8,551 nt of DNA, taken from NCBI GenBank assembly GCA_017416885.1, contig JAFQAM010000188.1:1-8551 (forward strand), read 5' to 3'. How positions within the stretch are numbered: position 1 is the stretch's first letter; the number at the start of each line of letters is the position of its first letter. This stretch comes from Clostridia bacterium (lineage in GTDB: Bacteria; Bacillota; Clostridia; Oscillospirales; CAG-272). Below the pieces are notes generated by a model that did no database searches, was not told the DNA's origin, and saw only the letters and a list, made by a program, of their open reading frames with translations. Below are positions 4,356 through 8,551 of the stretch, in pieces. The translations under genes were made by a program, and so were the position numbers.

Positions 4356-5594
4356 ATGGAAAAAGTAAGACTTGGTGTCATAGGCTTTGGCTGCCGCAGC
4401 TACGGTATGACAGAAATATTTTTAGGCTTTGAGGATGTCAGCGTGCTTGCGGTATGCGACAAGTACGAGGACAGAGTACAGAATGCTATTAATAAGGTTA
4501 TTGAAAAGAAGGGCAATACTCCCTTTGGCACAACTAACTACAAGGAAATTTTAGAAAGAGACGATATTGATGCGGTATTTATTGCAACCGACTGGGAAAT
4601 GCATATTCCTATCGCAATTGACGCAATGAACGCAGGCAAGGCTGTTGCAATGGAGGTTGGCGGCGCTTACAATTTACAGGAGTGCTATGACCTTGTTGAC
4701 ACTTGGGAAAGAACAAGAGTTCCTTTTATGTTCCTTGAAAACTGCTGCTACAATAAAGAGGAGCTTCTTGCTACCGCTATTGCTAAGAAGGGTATTTTCG
4801 GTAAGATTGTACATTGCTCGGGCGCATATGCTCACGACCTCAGAACAGAGGTTATTTTCGGCAAGGAAAACAGACATTACCGTTTAAGAAATTATCTGAA
4901 CAGAAACTGTGAAAACTATCCGACACACGAGCTTGGCCCTATGGCTAAGGTGCTTGGTATTAACCGCGGTAACAGAATGGTATCGCTTGTTTCCGTTGCA
5001 TCGAAGTCCTTCGGTATGGAGCAGTATGTTATTGACCACAAGGACAAGGTAGATCCTGATTTACAGGGCGTTGATTTTGCTCAGGGCGATATTGTACAGA
5101 CTGTTATCACCTGTGAAAACGGCGAAACAATGCTTCTGACTCTTGATACCTCATTACCTCGCTCATACAACAGAGCATTTACAGTAAGAGGCACTAAGGG
5201 TATGTACGAGCAATTTACCAACAGCGTATTCCTTGATGGCGACAATGAATATTGGACAGGCAAGGAGTTTATTGAAAATTATCTAAACAGTGCTGATAAA
5301 TACAGCGAGCTTTTACCCGATTGCTGGAAAAACATCACTAAGGAGCAATTAGATGCAGGTCACGGCGGAATGGATTACATTGAGCTTCGCGATTTTATTG
5401 ACAGATTAAAGGCGGGTATTCCAATGGCACTTGATGTATATGATGCGGCTGCCTGGATGTGTGTAAGCTGCTTAAGCGAGGAATCCATTAAATGCGGAGG
5501 CAAGAAAATGGAAATTCCTGACTTTACAAAGGGTGAATATAAAAATAGAAAGGATGTTGATATCATTTTAGGATATCACATCAGCGAGGAATAA
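4356..5594 (+). CDS. Gfo/Idh/MocA-family NAD(P)-dependent protein, GH109-like
   Basis: The 412-residue protein has an N-terminal Rossmann fold: LGVIGFGCRSYG (residues 6-17) is the dinucleotide loop and AVCDKYEDR the second strand. The usual EKP of sugar dehydrogenases is E100-V-G-G here, as in GH109-type members, where the Lys is absent. Further GH109-like features are FLENCCY, YPTHELGPMAKVLGINRG (H191, candidate catalytic His) and GHGGMDY (H336). GH109 enzymes hydrolyse alpha-N-acetylgalactosaminides through NAD-assisted oxidation, but other relatives have different glycosidase or dehydrogenase activities, so the substrate is open. No signal peptide; cytoplasmic. It is first in a plus-strand unit, with the next gene 2 bp downstream. 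The family call is firm and the GH109 subtype moderate. Confidence 0.87.
   Translation: MEKVRLGVIGFGCRSYGMTEIFLGFEDVSVLAVCDKYEDRVQNAINKVIEKKGNTPFGTTNYKEILERDDIDAVFIATDWEMHIPIAIDAMNAGKAVAMEVGGAYNLQECYDLVDTWERTRVPFMFLENCCYNKEELLATAIAKKGIFGKIVHCSGAYAHDLRTEVIFGKENRHYRLRNYLNRNCENYPTHELGPMAKVLGINRGNRMVSLVSVASKSFGMEQYVIDHKDKVDPDLQGVDFAQGDIVQTVITCENGETMLLTLDTSLPRSYNRAFTVRGTKGMYEQFTNSVFLDGDNEYWTGKEFIENYLNSADKYSELLPDCWKNITKEQLDAGHGGMDYIELRDFIDRLKAGIPMALDVYDAAAWMCVSCLSEESIKCGGKKMEIPDFTKGEYKNRKDVDIILGYHISEE
5586..5590 (+). promoter_or_regulatory. Ribosome binding site GAGGA inside the upstream gene
   Basis: GAGGA, in the last sense codons of the Gfo/Idh/MocA gene, is 6 nt before the ATG at 5597. With a 2-nt gap between stop and start, this points to translational coupling of the two genes. 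Confidence 0.7.
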
Positions 5595-5596
5595 AA

Positions 5597-6880
5597 ATGA
5601 AATATACAGTAAACGAGCAAGAAAATGCTATAAGATTTGATTTTACAGTGCCATATGATGAATTCAGTATATATCTTGGCACAGCTCTTGAAGGACTTTG
5701 CAAGGAAAAGAATGAGGAAAATATGTCCGTAAATGACTTTATTGTAAAGTATGGCAAGGACGAGCTTAACTTCAAGGCTTTAAATATTGCTATGGGAGAT
5801 GGCTTTAAGCTTGCTATTGACGAGACAAAGACAGTCGTTATTAGTCAGCCTACGGTAAATGTGGGCGAGGTTGGTGTTATGAGCGATACAACATTCTCAA
5901 TCACCGTGGATAAGGCTCCTACATTTGAGCTTGGTAAGTACAAGGGACTTGAAATCAAGCTTGACAGCAAGACTCCGTCTGTTACAGTTGATGAAATTGA
6001 AGCAAGGAAAAATCAAATTGTAAATCAGATGTCAACATTGGTTTCAGTTGAGGGCGCTCTTAAAAACGGACAAACCTCTGTTATTGACTTTGTAGGCAGC
6101 GTTGACGGCGTTGAGTTTGAGGGCGGTAAGGCTGAAAATTACGAGCTTATCATTGGCTCAGGAATGTTTATTCCGGGCTTTGAAGAGCAAATGGTAGGCA
6201 TGGAAAAGGGAGAAATCAGAATAGTAAAGGTAAAATTCCCTGATGAATATACTCCCGAGTTAGCAGGCAAGGATGCTGACTTTAAGGTAACCTTACACGA
6301 TATTAAGGAAAGAAAAGTGCCTGAATTAAATGACGAGCTTGCAAAGAAATACGGAGAGGGCAAGGGACTTTCACTTAACACGGTTGAGGACCTTAACAAG
6401 CAATTAAGAGAGGAAATTTACAGAGAAAAGGAAAGACGGGTTGTTGAGGAAATTACAGACAAGCTTGCAAATGCGCTTTGTGAAAATACAAAGGTAGCTC
6501 TTTCCGACAAAATCGTTGAGGACGAGGTAAATTACCAATTAGAGGCTTACGAAAATCAGGCTAAGCAATTCGGTATGGAGCTTGAAATGATGGTTTCTAT
6601 GATGGGCGCAGGCTCTCTTGATGGCTTAAAGGAAAAATTAAGAAATGAAGCAAAGAAGCAGCTTTCATTGCAGTTAATTCTTGATAAAATCATAAAGACA
6701 GAAAATATCACAGTATCCGACGAGGAGCTTGAGTTTTACTATGATGCAATGGCAAAGGACCGCGGTATTACCGTTGATGAGGCAAAGAAGCAAATTCCGA
6801 AATTCCATTTAGAGGGCAATTTGCTTTCATCTAAGGTTATGCAGCTTGTTAGAGATAGCGCTAACATAATTTATGCTTAA
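5597..6880 (+). CDS. Trigger-factor-like chaperone/PPIase lacking the ribosome-docking signature
   Basis: The 427-residue protein is about the usual trigger factor length. Residues 1-115 look like a diverged N-terminal domain ending in FELGKYKGLEIKL, a typical junction motif. Residues about 157-243 are an FKBP-type peptidyl-prolyl isomerase domain (NGQTSVIDFVGSVDG, GSGMFIPGFEEQMVGM, FPDEYTPELAGKDADFKV). Residues about 244-427 form the helical C-terminal chaperone arms. The GFRxGKxP ribosome-binding loop is absent: the equivalent stretch reads LCKEKNEENMSVNDFIVKYG. It is also not beside clpP/clpX, where clostridial tig is often found. So it is probably a paralogue that acts off the ribosome, perhaps as a dedicated folding factor for its neighbours. 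The 2-bp spacing suggests coupled expression with the Gfo/Idh/MocA protein. The family call is strong; the paralogue role is inference. Confidence 0.85.
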   Translation: MKYTVNEQENAIRFDFTVPYDEFSIYLGTALEGLCKEKNEENMSVNDFIVKYGKDELNFKALNIAMGDGFKLAIDETKTVVISQPTVNVGEVGVMSDTTFSITVDKAPTFELGKYKGLEIKLDSKTPSVTVDEIEARKNQIVNQMSTLVSVEGALKNGQTSVIDFVGSVDGVEFEGGKAENYELIIGSGMFIPGFEEQMVGMEKGEIRIVKVKFPDEYTPELAGKDADFKVTLHDIKERKVPELNDELAKKYGEGKGLSLNTVEDLNKQLREEIYREKERRVVEEITDKLANALCENTKVALSDKIVEDEVNYQLEAYENQAKQFGMELEMMVSMMGAGSLDGLKEKLRNEAKKQLSLQLILDKIIKTENITVSDEELEFYYDAMAKDRGITVDEAKKQIPKFHLEGNLLSSKVMQLVRDSANIIYA

Positions 6881-6899
6881 ATGCACAAAATGCGCATTT
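6879..6899. repeat. Hairpin at the trigger-factor-like stop codon
   Basis: AAATGC (6879-6884) can pair with GCATTT (6894-6899). Alternatively AAATGCGCATTT (6888-6899) is a perfect 12-bp palindrome. It overlaps the stop codon and has no T-run, so transcription probably continues into the MORN gene. Confidence 0.55.
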
Positions 6900-6900
6900 A

Positions 6901-6971
6901 ATGAAGCAAAGCGAATTGCCGTTTCGTGGCATAAATTGGCTAACGATATGAATTGCACACAAGTGCGCCAC
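6901..6971 (+). repeat. Composite leader module, copy B
   Basis: It shares with copy A, in the same order, the 12-mer ATGAAGCAAAGC (6901-6912 and 4190-4201), then TAACG plus ATGAATTGCAC (6948-6958 and 4270-4280), then GCGC, then a heptamer tract starting 13 nt (12 nt in copy A) after ATGAATTGCAC. The spacing between the first two blocks differs (47 versus 80 nt). Confidence 0.65.
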
Positions 6972-7020
6972 CCCTATACCCTATACCCTATATCCTATAT
7001 CCTATATCCTATCCCCTATT
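6972..7020 (+). repeat. Seven-unit CCCTATA heptanucleotide tract upstream of the MORN gene
   Basis: Exactly 7 x 7 bp: CCCTATA three times, TCCTATA twice, TCCTATC, CCCTATT. It ends 9 nt before the ribosome binding site of the MORN gene. It lies in the position that the CTAACCA tract has upstream of 4356, but uses a different unit. Confidence 0.9.
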
Positions 7021-7029
7021 CTACGACTG

Positions 7030-7036
7030 AAAGGAG
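7030..7036 (+). promoter_or_regulatory. Ribosome binding site deciding the MORN gene start
   Basis: AAAGGAG, 7 nt before the ATG at 7044. The open frame runs in-frame back to 6873, but that extension translates repeat DNA and overlaps the previous gene, so 7044 is the start. Confidence 0.85.
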
Positions 7037-7043
7037 TAACAAT

Positions 7044-8366
7044 ATGGCAAGAATAACATATAACAACGGCTACTACGAGGGCGAAGTAAATTACAACGGC
7101 GAGGAGCACGGACAAGGCACATTTATTTGGGACAACGGCGACAAATATGTGGGACGCTTCGCATACAGAAAGTTCAGCGGTCAAGGCACATACTACTATG
7201 CAAGCGGCGCTAAATATGTTGGTCAGTGGGCTAACGATTTAAAAAACGGCAAGGGCACAATGTACTTTGCTAACGGAAACATTTATGAAGGCAACTGGGT
7301 AAACGACAAAGAAAATGGATTTGGCAAAGAGACTTATAATTGGGGATACTATGAAGGTCAATGGAAAGACGGCACTTGGTATGGTAAAGGCAAAGAATAT
7401 CATAACAAGAACGGTACCACTTATGAAGGTATTTGGAACGGCACTGATAATGCAACCGACATAATAAAAACCATAAACGGAAAATCAACTCGCGGTAAAA
7501 TTATAAACAAGGATTTTACACCCGATACTAAAAACGGATATGGCAAAGACGTTTACGATAACGGTTATTACGAAGGCTATTTCAAAAACGGTTGCCGTCA
7601 CGGTAAGGGCATATACCGTTGGGATAGTGGAACGATTTACGACGGTGAATGGGAAAACGATTTAAAAAGCGGTTACGGAAAAATGACCGTTAGTTGGGGA
7701 ACATATGAAGGACAGTGGAAGGACGATTACCGCTACGGTAACGGCGTAGAAACCAACAACAAGGGCGAGGTTTTTGAGGCGTTTTGGTATGACGGTGATA
7801 CTGCCGACAATGTATTCTATACCTACAATGGTGTAACCAAGCATGGTAAAATTGAAAAAGGTAAGTTTGTTGAGACACCTAAAAACTTTAAAAAGGAAAC
7901 CTACGACAACGGCTATTACGAGGGCGAAATATCACGCGGTAAGCGTAATGGCTTTGGCGCATACCATTGGAATAGCGGAAGCTACTACGAGGGCAACTGG
8001 GTGAACGATGTAAGAAAGGGCTTCGGCAAATTTTTCTGGAAAGACGGCGGCAGATACGAGGGCGAATGGGAAAACGATAAAATGAACGGCTACGGCGTTT
8101 ATTATTTACCGTCCGGCAGCGTATATCGCGGTCAGTGGAAGGACGACCAAAAGTTTAACGGCAAGCAAGAATACTCCTGGGGCTCATATGAGGGCGAATG
8201 GAAAAATAAAACCTGGGGCGGATACGGTAAAGAAACAGTTTATAACGGTCCGACCTATGAGGGCTATTGGCACGATAACAAAAACGCAATCAATGTAACC
8301 TGTACCTATCCCGACGGCAGAGTTCTTAAGGGCAAAATAGTTGACGGAACATTTAAAAGCAATTAA
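7044..8366 (+). CDS. MORN-repeat protein with three higher-order repeat blocks
   Basis: The 440-residue protein consists almost entirely of MORN repeats (core YEGxW...NGxGxxxxxxG). It has no signal peptide, membrane segment or enzyme domain. I count 16 recognisable YxGxW-type cores. They fall into three blocks, residues 1-163, 164-280 and 281-440, with 6, 4 and 6 cores. Each block opens with an NGYYEG segment and closes with an unusual tail: a diverged YEGxW core, an Asn/Asp-rich stretch, then KGKI/HGKI/RGKI and a terminal KDF/GKF/GTF. MORN repeats form extended beta-sheets and are linked to lipid or protein binding and scaffolding; in bacteria the role is mostly unknown. It is last in the operon, after a 163-bp repeat-filled gap, and is followed by a strong terminator. 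Confidence 0.9.
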   Translation: MARITYNNGYYEGEVNYNGEEHGQGTFIWDNGDKYVGRFAYRKFSGQGTYYYASGAKYVGQWANDLKNGKGTMYFANGNIYEGNWVNDKENGFGKETYNWGYYEGQWKDGTWYGKGKEYHNKNGTTYEGIWNGTDNATDIIKTINGKSTRGKIINKDFTPDTKNGYGKDVYDNGYYEGYFKNGCRHGKGIYRWDSGTIYDGEWENDLKSGYGKMTVSWGTYEGQWKDDYRYGNGVETNNKGEVFEAFWYDGDTADNVFYTYNGVTKHGKIEKGKFVETPKNFKKETYDNGYYEGEISRGKRNGFGAYHWNSGSYYEGNWVNDVRKGFGKFFWKDGGRYEGEWENDKMNGYGVYYLPSGSVYRGQWKDDQKFNGKQEYSWGSYEGEWKNKTWGGYGKETVYNGPTYEGYWHDNKNAINVTCTYPDGRVLKGKIVDGTFKSN

Positions 8367-8369
8367 TAC

Positions 8370-8398
8370 AAAAAACCGACACTGTGTGTCGGTTTTTT
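8370..8398. terminator. Bidirectional intrinsic terminator
   Basis: CCGACAC (8376-8382), loop TGT, GTGTCGG (8386-8392), flanked by six A (8370-8375) and six T (8393-8398). It begins 4 nt after the MORN stop. The A/T flanks allow termination on both strands. It is the only T-run terminator I see in the window. Confidence 0.93.
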
Positions 8399-8413
8399 AT
8401 GTTATAATTAAAC

Positions 8414-8523
8414 TACTTGCTTCGCAAGTAATTTACCTAATGCGAAAGCATTTGAGCATTAATTTACCTACAAAACGGTAGTTTTGTAATTTACCTATGG
8501 AGCGAAGCGGAATAATTTACCTA
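8414..8523. repeat. Hairpin array with AATTTACCTA linkers
   Basis: Four exact copies of AATTTACCTA start at 8430, 8461, 8488 and 8514. Between and before them are hairpins with unrelated stems: TACTTGC-TTC-GCAAGTA (8414-8430), AATGC-GAAA-GCATT (8439-8452) and TACAAAAC-GGTA-GTTTTGTA (8469-8488). A degenerate fourth unit contains GCGAAGC (about 8503-8509). It lies downstream of the terminator and probably continues past the window. No gene is seen in 8399-8551. Confidence 0.82.
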
Positions 8524-8551
8524 AAACATTAAGCTTTGACAAATAAAATTG

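Noticed and set aside
5597..6880. Canonical housekeeping tig gene
   Set aside because: The GFRxGKxP signature is absent and the neighbours are not clpP/clpX, so the gene symbol was withheld.
6873..7043. N-terminal extension of the MORN reading frame
   Set aside because: It overlaps the previous gene, translates heptamer repeat DNA, and lacks a ribosome binding site, while 7044 has AAAGGAG at good spacing.
8380..8408. Promoter with TATAAT at 8403-8408
   Set aside because: No -35-like hexamer lies at suitable spacing, and the required position falls inside the terminator stem.

Overview
The window (8551 bp) looks like chromosomal DNA of a low-to-moderate GC Gram-positive bacterium, most likely a gut-type Clostridia (Oscillospiraceae-like). 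Three things suggest this: strong AAGGAG ribosome binding sites, an AT-rich sigma-A-type promoter pair, and genes that resemble clostridial families (SPFH plus zinc-ribbon proteins, a lipoprotein with a Ser/Asp/Pro linker, a Gfo/Idh/MocA protein). The genus is an inference. No rRNA, tRNA, CRISPR array, transposase or phage gene was found.

Left half, minus strand. A lipoprotein gene (3964 to 2408) has a clean promoter. Its mature part looks like a clan-A glycoside hydrolase in which both catalytic glutamates appear to be replaced. Next comes a soluble SPFH protein with three C-terminal zinc ribbons (2090 to 840). Last is a double zinc-ribbon protein (549 to beyond base 1, partial). The SPFH and zinc-ribbon pair resembles the YdjI/YdjG part of the Bacillus PspA-associated membrane-stress module; no PspA gene is visible here.

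Right half, plus strand. Three genes are probably co-transcribed: a Gfo/Idh/MocA protein of the GH109 type (4356-5594), a trigger-factor-like chaperone that lacks the ribosome-docking signature (5597-6880, 2 bp downstream and apparently translationally coupled), and a 440-residue MORN-repeat protein (7044-8366). A bidirectional intrinsic terminator at 8370-8398 ends the unit. Its promoter (4058-4086) is back-to-back with the lipoprotein promoter (4027-4055); the two -35 boxes are 2 bp apart and form a palindrome.

The most unusual part is the intergenic DNA. Nearly every gap is filled with structured repeats of four kinds: (a) degenerate heptanucleotide tandem tracts (CTGACNN/CTAACCN and CCCTATA types), three of which sit directly upstream of start codons in sense orientation; (b) arrays of short hairpins with variable stems, fixed GCTTCGC/GCAAAGC/GCGAAGC-like cores and a linker word that is constant within an array but differs between arrays; (c) a 26-bp REP-like palindrome present twice; (d) a composite leader module that occurs in the same order upstream of two plus-strand genes. 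These repeats are the best candidate for undescribed biology in the window.
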